From: an uncultured Saprospiraceae bacterium
Lineage (GTDB): Bacteria; Bacteroidota; Bacteroidia; Chitinophagales; Saprospiraceae
Length of the DNA: 33,634 nt
Assembly: GCA_937942435.1 (NCBI GenBank)
Contig: CALDEM010000029.1
Location: 1 to 33,634, forward strand
Direction: 5' to 3'
Made by a program: the position numbers and the translations under genes
In this document: one piece after another, positions 1 through 7,928 of the stretch
Layout of the letters: each line of letters begins with the position of its first letter
How positions within the stretch are numbered: the first letter of the stretch is position 1
The notes under the pieces: generated by a model
Told to the model about the DNA's origin: nothing
What the model saw: the letters and a program-made list of their open reading frames with translations, nothing else
Database searches by the model: none

Positions 1-1361
1 ATGATCTCACACATATGCTTGGCCATATAGTTTTTGATGATACCATTAGCTTCCGGATACCAAAACTGATAAGAGACATAATCATTCCAATGTTCTGACG
101 TGGATATCGCTTCTTCATGAGGAACGTAACCAAATCCCCAAAATCGCTTTTCATGTATCATTACAAAAGACTGTTCTTCATCATTTCGTCCAGGTAATAA
201 AATCACGAAGTCATCTTCAAACTCGTTTTTGATGCTACTTACAAAGTTATCTATCTGATGACTTGGATCATTAAAAAAGTGGTCGCATTGCCCAAGACAG
301 TGACAGGCAAATTCCGTAGATCTTGATTTGAAGAAGTTGGTACAAACTTCTTCTTCTATTATATAGTTTTGGACAAAGGCTTCTGCACCTCCCTTTGAGC
401 TAAATAGTTTGAGTTTTTCATATTTAAAATCATTGGACTTGTTGTTTCTTCCTATAATAAAAGTATGACGAAAGTCTTTTGCTTTTAGATTTTTATAAAT
501 TGCAAAATTGTAATTCTGACGCTTCATTGCCTTGTTTAACTCAGGGCTTAATCTTTTGATTTCATATAGTTCTAAAAGAAGAGCTATGAGTTCATTTCCA
601 GTTTCTTCATAGTGTAACTTATCTACATACTTGTAGATGTTATTTGACTTGATCGTTATCTTTCTAAAATGCTGAAACACTCTCTTCCTAATGTTATTAG
701 CCTTGCCAACATAAAGAACCCGATCGTGCTTGTTAGATAGATAGTAGACTCCATGAGTCTCTGGGGTGCCATGTATATCTTCGATACTCATGCCTTTAGG
801 TAAGACAGAGGCATCAAGCCCTTGATTAATGATCTTATCTACGTGATACTCATCGATAAGATCGGTGACTATATGTCTGAATATTTTAAATGTAGCCAAA
901 GTGTCATCGTAAGCTCGGTGTCTATGTTCAACATCAATATTAAAATGATCCACTAAGTTGTCGAGGCCATAAGACCTTAACCCAGGAAGGGTAGAACGAC
1001 AGAGTTTGACTGTACATAGTTTCTTCTTATTAAAGGGAAATCCAAGACTCTTAAATTCTTCTTTTATAAAGTTATAATCGAAGTTGACGTTATGCGCAAC
1101 GAAGATGCATCCTTCAAGTTTCTCGACTATGATCTTTGCTACCTCATAAAACTTAGGTGCATCCGCAACCATATAATCATCAATCCCTGTGATGTTTGTA
1201 ATATGATACGGAATAGATCGTTCTGGATTGATAAGGGTTTGATATTCTTCAAGGATCTTATCACCGTCAGTGACGATGATCGCTACTTCTGTGATTTTAT
1301 CCCTAAGATACATACCCCCCGTAGTTTCAATATCAACGATGGCATACTTCCGTTTTTTCAT
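1..1361 (-). CDS. DEDDh 3'-5' exonuclease fused to GIY-YIG nuclease (partial at left edge)
   Basis: The gene reads leftward from ATG at 1361 and is still open at base 1, so the C-terminus is missing (453 codons visible). Residues 1-170 form a DnaQ/DEDDh exonuclease: DIETTG at about residue 9, AHNVNFD in the middle, and the HRAYDD motif. From about residue 200 a GIY-YIG nuclease follows, with GVYYL and LYVGK, an Arg in KRVFQHF and a Glu in the LLLELYEIK helix, as in UvrC. A cysteine cluster (ACHCLGQC) lies further on, resembling the Cys stretch after the UvrC nuclease domain. Family knowledge: such fusions are annotated as Pol III epsilon-like/UvrC-like proteins and are presumed to act in DNA repair. 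The start is firm because a TAG in frame sits two codons upstream and the exo motif begins at residue 9. Its ATG overlaps the possible start of the divergent gene. Confidence 0.88.
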   Translation of the reverse strand, partial: MKKRKYAIVDIETTGGMYLRDKITEVAIIVTDGDKILEEYQTLINPERSIPYHITNITGIDDYMVADAPKFYEVAKIIVEKLEGCIFVAHNVNFDYNFIKEEFKSLGFPFNKKKLCTVKLCRSTLPGLRSYGLDNLVDHFNIDVEHRHRAYDDTLATFKIFRHIVTDLIDEYHVDKIINQGLDASVLPKGMSIEDIHGTPETHGVYYLSNKHDRVLYVGKANNIRKRVFQHFRKITIKSNNIYKYVDKLHYEETGNELIALLLELYEIKRLSPELNKAMKRQNYNFAIYKNLKAKDFRHTFIIGRNNKSNDFKYEKLKLFSSKGGAEAFVQNYIIEEEVCTNFFKSRSTEFACHCLGQCDHFFNDPSHQIDNFVSSIKNEFEDDFVILLPGRNDEEQSFVMIHEKRFWGFGYVPHEEAISTSEHWNDYVSYQFWYPEANGIIKNYMAKHMCEI

Positions 1362-2586
1362 GTCCTATACTTCGATTCCTATGATGATCTTTTTGTTAAC
1401 GCTTATTTCTGTGTTTTCTTCTTGTGATCAACAAGTTAATCCGATGTCTAACGAAGATTCTACCGATGTCATGGCAGTACAACTGCAACCAGGTGCTCAT
1501 GAGCTCAGGACCTATCTGCCAAAACTAAGCGGAAAGAAAGTCGGATTGGTGGTTAATCATACCAGTATGATCAATGACACTCATCTTGTTGATCGACTGA
1601 TGTCCGAAGGAGTAGATGTGCAGATGATCTTCGCTCCAGAGCATGGATTTAAAGGAACGGCATATAATGGGGAAGAGATCAAAGATGGGTTGTATAAAGG
1701 AAAGACTCCTATCAGATCCTTATATGGCAAAACCAAAAAGCCAGCTGCAACCGATATAGATCTACTGGATATTGTAATCTTTGATATTCAAGATGTTGGC
1801 GCTCGATTCTATACTTACATCTCGACCTTGCATTATGTGATGGAGGCGGCGGCCGAAGGTGGTAAAGAAGTCATCATATTGGATAGACCTAATCCCAATG
1901 GGCATTACGTTGATGGGCCTGTATTGGAACAAGGATTTAGCTCATTTGTAGGCATGCATCCTGTACCAGTTGTTTACGGCATGACCATCGGTGAGTATGG
2001 ACAAATGATCAATGGTGAAGGTTGGATGAAGAATGGCGTCAAATGCTCTTTAGAAGTGATTAAGGTTACTGGAGGCTACAGTCACGGTACTCCATATACC
2101 TTGCCTATAGCGCCATCTCCTAATCTGCCAAATCAGAGATCTATATTACTGTATCCATCGCTATGCTTCTTTGAAGGAACGGTGGTGAGTGCAGGCCGAG
2201 GAACTGATAAGCAGTTTCAGATTTATGGTCATCCAAACATGTCAGGTGACTATACATTTACCCCGGTATCAATGACATCATCAAAGTATCCTAAGCATGA
2301 AGGAAAACAATGTAAGGGCCAAAGTCTTAATCATATGGATGAAACGGAGATCTTTAGTCAAGCGGCATTAGACTTGAGCTACATAATCGAGGCTTACAAA
2401 AACACTACCTTAACTGATGAGTCATTTTTTTTAAAGAGTAACTTTTTTAATAAGCTTGCAGGCAATAGCTCACTAATGAGTCAACTCAAGGAAGAATGGC
2501 CAGAAGATCTTATAAGAGCTTCTTGGGCAGATGATATCACGGCATTTAGAGCGGTCAGAGCCAAATATCTACTCTATCCAGAATAA
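1360..2586 (+). CDS. NamZ-like exo-beta-N-acetylmuramidase lipoprotein (DUF1343)
   Basis: The protein carries the conserved DUF1343 signatures in order: APEHGFKG, a stretch FDIQDVGARFYTYIST, DRPNPNG followed by VDGP, VYGMTIGEY, PSPNLPN and SAGRGTD. Characterised members of this family (NamZ) remove terminal N-acetylmuramic acid from peptidoglycan fragments; the acidic residue in PEHGF is likely catalytic (inference). The N-terminus is hydrophobic and ends in VFSSC, a lipobox with the acylated Cys at residue 22, so the enzyme should sit in the envelope. The start is uncertain: ATG at 1360 gives a signal peptide without positive charge; ATGs at 1339, 1381 and 1384 are alternatives. The reading frame remains open upstream inside the antisense exonuclease gene. 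The stop abuts the stop of the convergent EF-hand gene. Role: cell-wall turnover or muropeptide recycling. Confidence 0.88.
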   Translation: MSYTSIPMMIFLLTLISVFSSCDQQVNPMSNEDSTDVMAVQLQPGAHELRTYLPKLSGKKVGLVVNHTSMINDTHLVDRLMSEGVDVQMIFAPEHGFKGTAYNGEEIKDGLYKGKTPIRSLYGKTKKPAATDIDLLDIVIFDIQDVGARFYTYISTLHYVMEAAAEGGKEVIILDRPNPNGHYVDGPVLEQGFSSFVGMHPVPVVYGMTIGEYGQMINGEGWMKNGVKCSLEVIKVTGGYSHGTPYTLPIAPSPNLPNQRSILLYPSLCFFEGTVVSAGRGTDKQFQIYGHPNMSGDYTFTPVSMTSSKYPKHEGKQCKGQSLNHMDETEIFSQAALDLSYIIEAYKNTTLTDESFFLKSNFFNKLAGNSSLMSQLKEEWPEDLIRASWADDITAFRAVRAKYLLYPE

Positions 2587-2865
2587 CTACTTATCGCCCT
2601 TTAATAGAGAATCTACAGCCTTTTTAAATTCTGACCAGTCGAGCTTTTTATCCTTGCTCTTGTCGAGTCCTTTGATCATCTGCTTTGCTGCAACACTTGA
2701 GATAAAGCCATTGATACCTGCTGACTTAAGAAGTGATTTGAGTTCCTTTTTATTGAGGAGTCCATCTTCGTTCTTATCAAAAAACTTGAAGGCCTTTTCT
2801 GGATCATCAAAGGACTGGGTAAGTAATATCTTTACTTTATTGAGGATTTGTTTCTTGCTCGCCAT
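2587..2865 (-). CDS. small two-EF-hand calcium-binding protein
   Basis: This 92-residue protein has no signal peptide and two EF-hand loops. Loop 1 (residues 30-41, DKNEDGLLNKKE) matches the calcium-loop consensus at positions 1, 3, 5, 6, 9 and 12. Loop 2 (residues 68-79, DKSKDKKLDWSE) keeps the liganding positions but has Lys where Gly is usual at position 6. The helices between are Lys-rich. It should bind Ca2+ in the cytoplasm; no partner can be inferred. The ATG at 2865 is the only sensible start. Its TAG (2587-2589) directly follows the TAA of the convergent NamZ gene, so there is no terminator between them. Confidence 0.82.
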   Translation of the reverse strand: MASKKQILNKVKILLTQSFDDPEKAFKFFDKNEDGLLNKKELKSLLKSAGINGFISSVAAKQMIKGLDKSKDKKLDWSEFKKAVDSLLKGDK

Positions 2866-3008
2866 AGTTGTTAGTTTTCTTAAGTCTACTACCAGACTCT
2901 TAGGTGAAATTAGTCATTATAGCTATTGAGCAAAATGTTTATCGATATTTTTATAGTATTCATCCATAACAACTCTTTAATCATGAGTAGCAGATATATA
3001 TTAGATCC

Positions 3009-3743
3009 ATGATCGGAAGTATTTTATCCAGTATCCTAGCATATGTCAAAGCGTTGTCCTACGTGTCTAAAAAGGGCTATGGCAAGTACTTCATGTACTC
3101 TGGACTTATCGGCATAATTTTACTTGTTGTTGCTTATTACTTGATTGGTTTTATAACACCTTTGTTTTCATCTTGGGCTGTTTCGATCATTCCTTGGGAT
3201 TTTTCTTGGACAGCTAGTATTGGCTCTTGGTTTTCATATATTTTATCAAGCTTACTATTTCTAAGTATTTTCAAATATCTCATGTTGATATTTACAGCGC
3301 CAATCATGAGTGCACTTTCAGAAAAAGTCGAGCGTGACATAACTGGTTATGAGTCAAGTAGAGGAGTAGTGGTCAATATTATCCCTGATCTTATCAGAAG
3401 CTTGAGGATTAATTTTAGAAACCTCATCAGAGAGTTGTTATTGACTGGTGTTTTGCTCCTGCTTGGGTTAGTTCCTTTAGTAGGTCTCGTATCAGGTGTT
3501 TTGGTCTTGATCGTCCAAAGTTACTATGCAGGTTTTGGGAATGCTGACTTTTGGGCCGAGCGACACTTTAGCTATAGAGATACTGTCAGATTTATGAAAG
3601 AAAACAACGGTATGCTCATAGGCAATGGATTAGTCTACGTTTTCTTTTTAGCGATTCCTATTGTGGGTGCGTTTATTGCTCCACCACTGGCTACGATCGC
3701 TGTTACTATAGAAGGGACAAGAGAAATAGAAAGATACGACTAA
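3009..3743 (+). CDS. EI24/CysZ-like integral membrane protein
   Basis: This 244-residue membrane protein has about four to five hydrophobic segments, roughly residues 30-50, 70-95, 140-170 and 200-235. The pattern of an N-terminal amphipathic stretch, a central loop with VERDI, and a C-terminal segment with GNGLVYVFFLAIPIVGAFIAPPLA resembles the EI24 domain family (IPI--AP ending is typical). CysZ members import sulfate, but most Bacteroidota members are uncharacterised. A sulfate role is not supported by its neighbours here; the SulP gene is about 28 kb away. It stands alone, with the rightward transcript ending before a 167-bp gap. Confidence 0.72.
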   Translation: MIGSILSSILAYVKALSYVSKKGYGKYFMYSGLIGIILLVVAYYLIGFITPLFSSWAVSIIPWDFSWTASIGSWFSYILSSLLFLSIFKYLMLIFTAPIMSALSEKVERDITGYESSRGVVVNIIPDLIRSLRINFRNLIRELLLTGVLLLLGLVPLVGLVSGVLVLIVQSYYAGFGNADFWAERHFSYRDTVRFMKENNGMLIGNGLVYVFFLAIPIVGAFIAPPLATIAVTIEGTREIERYD

Positions 3744-3809
3744 TCTAAAGTTGTTCTGATGTCGATTATAATGCGATATTTTTACAAAGCTTCCGTCAAA
3801 GAAATTTGA

Positions 3810-3840
3810 ACTTGAACTGAACTTGAACTGAACTTGAACC
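3810..3840. repeat. short tandem repeat, 11-bp unit
   Basis: The unit ACTTGAACTGA occurs twice in full (3810-3820 and 3821-3831) and a third copy is partial (3832-3839). It lies in the 167-bp gap between the convergent EI24-like and response regulator genes. No coding frame, hairpin or promoter match was seen in this gap. It looks like a slippage-prone microsatellite. Confidence 0.8.
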
Positions 3841-3910
3841 TCAAACCCACTAACTTTACATAGGTCGAGATCTTCGCTTCGTTAAACTTTAAACAAAGAC
3901 TTGAACACTG

Positions 3911-4600
3911 CTAACTAATCCGATAGCCAACGCCTCTTACTGTTGTGATTATTTGAGGATCACTGGGACGTTCTTCGATGTATTTTCTAAATGTTGCGAT
4001 AAAGTTATCGATTGTCCTGGTATTGGGAAACCGCTCAAATCCCCAGACCTCATCAAGTATAAGTTGTCGGCTAATCACCTCACCTCTATGCTCAACTATA
4101 AATTTCAGTAAAAGCGCTTCTTTGGATGTTAGCTTATGATTACTTCTATCTCTCGAGATGGTATATTGATCAAAATTTATAATTGCACAACCGAGCTTGG
4201 TTTCGTTTTTTATGGACTTATCGATTTCAAACCGATCGATTAGATTATTCATCCTAAGAGTAAGCTCTTCAAGCTCAAATGGCTTAGGTAGATAATCATC
4301 TGCTCCTGACTTTAGTCCTTTTATTCTATCTGATGACTGTCCAAGTGCAGAAAGCATGAGGATAGGTATATCCTGACGTATGTGCTTTATACTTCTACAG
4401 ATGTCGATGCCACTGCTATCTGGCAGCATAACATCAAGTAGCACAATGTCTACATGTTGCGTATTGACTGTCTCTACTGCTTTCTCACCTAGCCTACATA
4501 CAACAGTATCATAACCGTCTATCTTAAGGTTAGTATCCAACAAATCTGCGATATGCTCTTCATCTTCCACTATAAGGGCAGTCAATCCGTTTTTATGCAT
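3911..4600 (-). CDS. OmpR/PhoB-family response regulator
   Basis: From ATG at 4600 the protein is 229 residues. The receiver domain (1-120) has the acidic pair E12-D13, phospho-acceptor D56 in LLDVMLP, S84 and the conserved K106 in PKPF. The C-terminal part (about 130-229) is a winged-helix Trans_reg_C domain ending in TTVRGVGYRIS. The reading frame is open further upstream to 4648, but residue positions of the receiver fit ATG 4600, which overlaps the last 8 bases of the upstream histidine kinase gene; this is typical translational coupling of a cognate pair. Target genes cannot be told from the sequence; hemL at the head of the same unit is a plausible regulatory link (inference). Confidence 0.92.
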   Translation of the reverse strand: MHKNGLTALIVEDEEHIADLLDTNLKIDGYDTVVCRLGEKAVETVNTQHVDIVLLDVMLPDSSGIDICRSIKHIRQDIPILMLSALGQSSDRIKGLKSGADDYLPKPFELEELTLRMNNLIDRFEIDKSIKNETKLGCAIINFDQYTISRDRSNHKLTSKEALLLKFIVEHRGEVISRQLILDEVWGFERFPNTRTIDNFIATFRKYIEERPSDPQIITTVRGVGYRIS

Positions 4601-5525
4601 GAGGTAGCCTAATTGTAAAATGATTGATACCTCCGGCACTATGCACATCTATAACTCCATGATGCGCTTCTATAATTTCTTTGGATATGTATAGACCTAT
4701 TCCTGTTCCTTCTTTTTCTCTTATGTCACTTTTTTTAACTCGATAAAACTTTTCAAATATTTTAGCTTTATCACGACTATCTATAGGCGTGCCATGATTA
4801 GAAATTCGCAACGATATATTTTTTGTTTCTTTCTTAAGAGTTATCATAATAGGCTGCTCAACTACTGAATATTTAATGGCATTATCTATAATGTTCACAA
4901 TGGCTTGTTTAAGATGTTGCTCATCAGCAGATATGACGACATTAGTATCGTTGGCTTGGACTTCTATTGTTCGATTGGGATATTCAGTTCTGAATTGGTT
5001 AGAAAGTTTCCTAATTAAGGTCGATATATCTAAATCAGATTTATATAGTTCAATCGCCTTGTCTTCTATGTTTGCTGAAAGCAGGATGTTCTGTACTAGC
5101 TTTTCCAATCGATTGGTATCATTAATCGCAGAATGTAAGAACTTACTTTCTTTTTCTGCCGGCAGACCTGGACGAATCAATGTCTGCAAAGCCAACTTTA
5201 TAGCCGCTATAGGAGATTTTAATTCATGGGAAACAGAAAGGAGAAAGTTGCTTTGTTGGTTCGCATTTTGAATCTCCTTCTTGGCACTTCTGTTGATGAT
5301 GTATACACCTATTAGTAGCGACAGTACCAAGACTCCTCCTTCACCAAGCACCATAGTGTTTTGTCTGGAGCGTCGATTTTCATGATAAACTCTCTCTTCT
5401 GTTGTTTCGCTAAACTTGATCTGAGTATCAAAGACTTCCTGGTTTTTTCTAAATAAGAGCATGCCCCACCATATGATACCTAAGATCATATAAGTGATAA
5501 CTCCAATAGATAACCAACGTACCAT
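4593..5525 (-). CDS. membrane sensor histidine kinase
   Basis: The 310-residue protein has two transmembrane helices (about residues 5-25 and 58-78) enclosing only about 30 residues, so there is no room for a classic periplasmic ligand domain. The HisKA H-box is SVSHELKSP with H100 as the autophosphorylated residue. The HATPase part shows the N-box (NIIDNAIKYS), the F-box FEKFYR and the G2 box GTGIGLYIS. The gene starts at the base immediately after the hemL stop codon and its stop overlaps the response regulator start, so the three genes should be one transcript. The small sensor suggests sensing within the membrane or through a partner (inference). Confidence 0.92.
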   Translation of the reverse strand: MVRWLSIGVITYMILGIIWWGMLLFRKNQEVFDTQIKFSETTEERVYHENRRSRQNTMVLGEGGVLVLSLLIGVYIINRSAKKEIQNANQQSNFLLSVSHELKSPIAAIKLALQTLIRPGLPAEKESKFLHSAINDTNRLEKLVQNILLSANIEDKAIELYKSDLDISTLIRKLSNQFRTEYPNRTIEVQANDTNVVISADEQHLKQAIVNIIDNAIKYSVVEQPIMITLKKETKNISLRISNHGTPIDSRDKAKIFEKFYRVKKSDIREKEGTGIGLYISKEIIEAHHGVIDVHSAGGINHFTIRLPHA

Positions 5526-6818
5526 CTATGATTTGTATGTATGATCTATACCTGCGCAGATGATTGTTGCTGCTTTGTCAAGCGTTTTTTGTGTGTGCGC
5601 CTGTGAGACAAAACCTACCTCATATCCAGAAGGCCCGAGATAGACACCATGATCTAAAAGATAAGTATGTAGTTTTTTAAAATGATCCATACTCTTAGGA
5701 TCTATCTGATCGGCGGAACTGATCCGCTCTTTAGTAAATGCTAACCAAAATATCGAACCAATTGTCACCACGGACATATCATAACCTTTTTTGTCGATGT
5801 GATCTCTCAATCTACTGACAAGCATCAGCGTTTTGTTTTCTAATCTTTCATAGAATCCAATTTCTAAACACGCCTTGAGACTAGCGAGTCCCGCAGCCAT
5901 CGCAACAGGGTTAGCGCTAAGTGTTCCAGCTTGATATACTGGGCCATCTGGTGAGATATGTGACATGATATCAGCTCTTCCACCAAAGGCTCCAACAGGT
6001 AGTCCTCCTCCGATGATCTTTCCAAAAGTCAGAAGATCCGGCTCCACGCTGTAATAGCCAGATGCGCCTTCAGCTCCAACTCTATAACCTGATATAACTT
6101 CATCAAATATCAAGAGGACATTATAATCATCGCATAATTTGCGTATCCAAACTAAGAAGTTTTGGTCCTGTAATAACAGACCATTATTGGCAGGTACTGG
6201 CTCCATGATGATTGCCGCGATACGATCAGAGTGCTCTTTAAGAGTGTCTTCTATGGCTTCTAGATCGTTTAAGTTGATCACGATGGTTTCACTAGCTAAT
6301 GATTGTGGTACACCTGCTGAAGAAGAGGTACCAAATGTGGCTAATCCTGAGCCTGCTTTTACCATGAGAGAGTCTACATGCCCGTGGTAACATCCATCAA
6401 ACTTTATGACTTTGTCTTTACCAGTGAAACCACGTGCCAATCGGACCGCTGACATAACGGCTTCAGTGCCAGAACTGACAAATCGCACTTTATCTAAGTA
6501 TCGATGATTCCCTATCATTGTGCGACCTAAGTGAGTACCCAGCACAGTTGGGGCACCGAAGCTCATGCCGTTCTCTAGGGTTTTTATGACTGCTTCCTTG
6601 ATACTTGGATGATTATGGCCATGTATGAGCGGTCCCCACGAACAGCAAAAGTCAATAAACGAGTTTCCATCCTCATCATAGAGCATAGGGCCATTAGCGT
6701 TTTTAATAAAAAGTGGTGCACCGTGCACTGATTTAAAGGCGCGCACAGGCGAGTTTACTCCTCCAGGAAAATATTGCTTTGCTTCCTCATAAAGCGCAGT
6801 TGATTTGCTTCTTATCAT
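5526..6818 (-). CDS. hemL: glutamate-1-semialdehyde 2,1-aminomutase
   Basis: HemL is a PLP enzyme that converts glutamate-1-semialdehyde to 5-aminolevulinate, the last step of the C5 route to tetrapyrroles; it is cytosolic. The 430-residue length is normal. Diagnostic features are the N-terminal PGGVNSPVRAF, SSGTEAVMSA at about residue 115, CYHGH, FDEVISGYR and the PLP-binding lysine K267 in TFGKIIGGGLPVGAFGG, followed by QAGTLSANPVAMAA. ATG 6818 is a clean start. It is the first gene of a unit with a histidine kinase and response regulator, which is unusual for a housekeeping haem gene. I saw no exact TAnnTTTG box in the 87 bases before it. Confidence 0.97.
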   Translation of the reverse strand: MIRSKSTALYEEAKQYFPGGVNSPVRAFKSVHGAPLFIKNANGPMLYDEDGNSFIDFCCSWGPLIHGHNHPSIKEAVIKTLENGMSFGAPTVLGTHLGRTMIGNHRYLDKVRFVSSGTEAVMSAVRLARGFTGKDKVIKFDGCYHGHVDSLMVKAGSGLATFGTSSSAGVPQSLASETIVINLNDLEAIEDTLKEHSDRIAAIIMEPVPANNGLLLQDQNFLVWIRKLCDDYNVLLIFDEVISGYRVGAEGASGYYSVEPDLLTFGKIIGGGLPVGAFGGRADIMSHISPDGPVYQAGTLSANPVAMAAGLASLKACLEIGFYERLENKTLMLVSRLRDHIDKKGYDMSVVTIGSIFWLAFTKERISSADQIDPKSMDHFKKLHTYLLDHGVYLGPSGYEVGFVSQAHTQKTLDKAATIICAGIDHTYKS

Positions 6819-6905
6819 GTGTGTAGTTGACTCTTTTGTATGTTTGCCGTCGTAGGTATTTTAACAACTAAGCTTTATTAATTACTGATTTACAAATAAA
6901 CGGAT

Positions 6906-7919
6906 TTGCACGTTGATTCTCAGTTATCCTCTCTTCTAATCTCGCTTCTTGAGCATTATCATGTGATAGAGCTTGATGGCCTGGGTATAATCCAACAACA
7001 TCGCATAGAAGCGAGAATGAGTCATGTTGATAAAGCAACGAGTACGGTCGTTCTTCTTCCACCACAATTGGGATTTGTTTATAAGCCCAACGAGAAGATG
7101 GATACTAACACTTTAGTTCTTGCACGATCAGAGGGACAGTTGTTGGATCAAGATTATGAGCGTTTACTCACTTTTGTAAATGCACTGAGAAACCAAAGCC
7201 AGACAGAAAATACTGTGTTGTCAGCTGATTTTCATACTACTAAAGGTTACTTAGACGAGATACGGATTGAGGAAATTGATAGAGTTTCAGAAGTTGTACT
7301 TCCTGAGATAGAACAAGAAGTTACTATGTCACCGACTATCAGTAAGCAATTATCACCTAAAGAATCAATAGATATTGCTATTCACCAGAAGAAAGAGATA
7401 CCAAGAGAGCACCTGATAACAGAGCCTTCTGATGAGCAAGGATGGATCAACTCTGTTCTTCCTCTTCTGCTATTAGTAGCTGGCATATTTGGCATGACCG
7501 TTATATATAAACAATGCTCAAAAGAAGTTCCAGAGAATCCTCATCCTATAACTGAGGTAAAGGAGTTAATGAGAGCCGAAGACGATGTGAATCCATTGGA
7601 TGCCGATGAACCAGTCAAGATATTTGACAATCCAAGGCTTGAAAAATACAGACATATCTTAACACAAGATATTATCAAAGACGGTTGTAAGATTGCTGTA
7701 GGATCATTTAAAGAAGAGCGCAATGCCACCAATATGATGGAGCGCGTACTAACCGAAGGCTATAACAGCGAGATTATGTCTTTTGCCGGTGGGACTAGAG
7801 TCATCATAACATTTGATTGCCTCAGTGAGGATCTTGACAACTATCTGTTGGAAGTAAAAGGTACGATAGCTCCTAATGCCTGGTATCTACAGCCAGACTA
7901 TGAGCCAGAATTAGACTAA
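6906..7919 (+). CDS. HU-CCDC81 / SPOR domain envelope protein
   Basis: The 337-residue protein has an N-terminal region (about 1-70) matching the first HU-CCDC81 domain of Bacteroidota: a helix followed by HVIELDGLGIIQQHR and a later LGFVYKPNEKMDTN. A linker with acidic residues leads to one transmembrane helix (about residues 180-200). The C-terminal part (about 255-330, CKIAVGSFKEERNA onward) is a SPOR domain, which binds denuded glycan at the division septum. The topology places the HU-like part in the cytoplasm and SPOR in the periplasm, so it may link nucleoid or cytoplasmic factors to the septal wall (inference). The start is TTG at 6906; an in-frame TAA at 6897 and the position of the domain leave little choice. 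Confidence 0.83.
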   Translation: MHVDSQLSSLLISLLEHYHVIELDGLGIIQQHRIEARMSHVDKATSTVVLLPPQLGFVYKPNEKMDTNTLVLARSEGQLLDQDYERLLTFVNALRNQSQTENTVLSADFHTTKGYLDEIRIEEIDRVSEVVLPEIEQEVTMSPTISKQLSPKESIDIAIHQKKEIPREHLITEPSDEQGWINSVLPLLLLVAGIFGMTVIYKQCSKEVPENPHPITEVKELMRAEDDVNPLDADEPVKIFDNPRLEKYRHILTQDIIKDGCKIAVGSFKEERNATNMMERVLTEGYNSEIMSFAGGTRVIITFDCLSEDLDNYLLEVKGTIAPNAWYLQPDYEPELD

Positions 7920-7928
7920 GATCTAAAT

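Noticed and set aside
3009..3743. Sulfate importer CysZ
   Set aside because: The EI24 fold is likely but no sulfur-assimilation genes are nearby, so the specific role is not supported.
3810..3840. Possible CRISPR-like repeat
   Set aside because: The 11-bp units are directly adjacent with no spacers and there are no cas genes; it is a short tandem repeat.
4876..5271. 131-codon open frame antisense to the histidine kinase
   Set aside because: It mirrors a well-supported kinase gene, has no motif, and its composition follows from the antisense frame.
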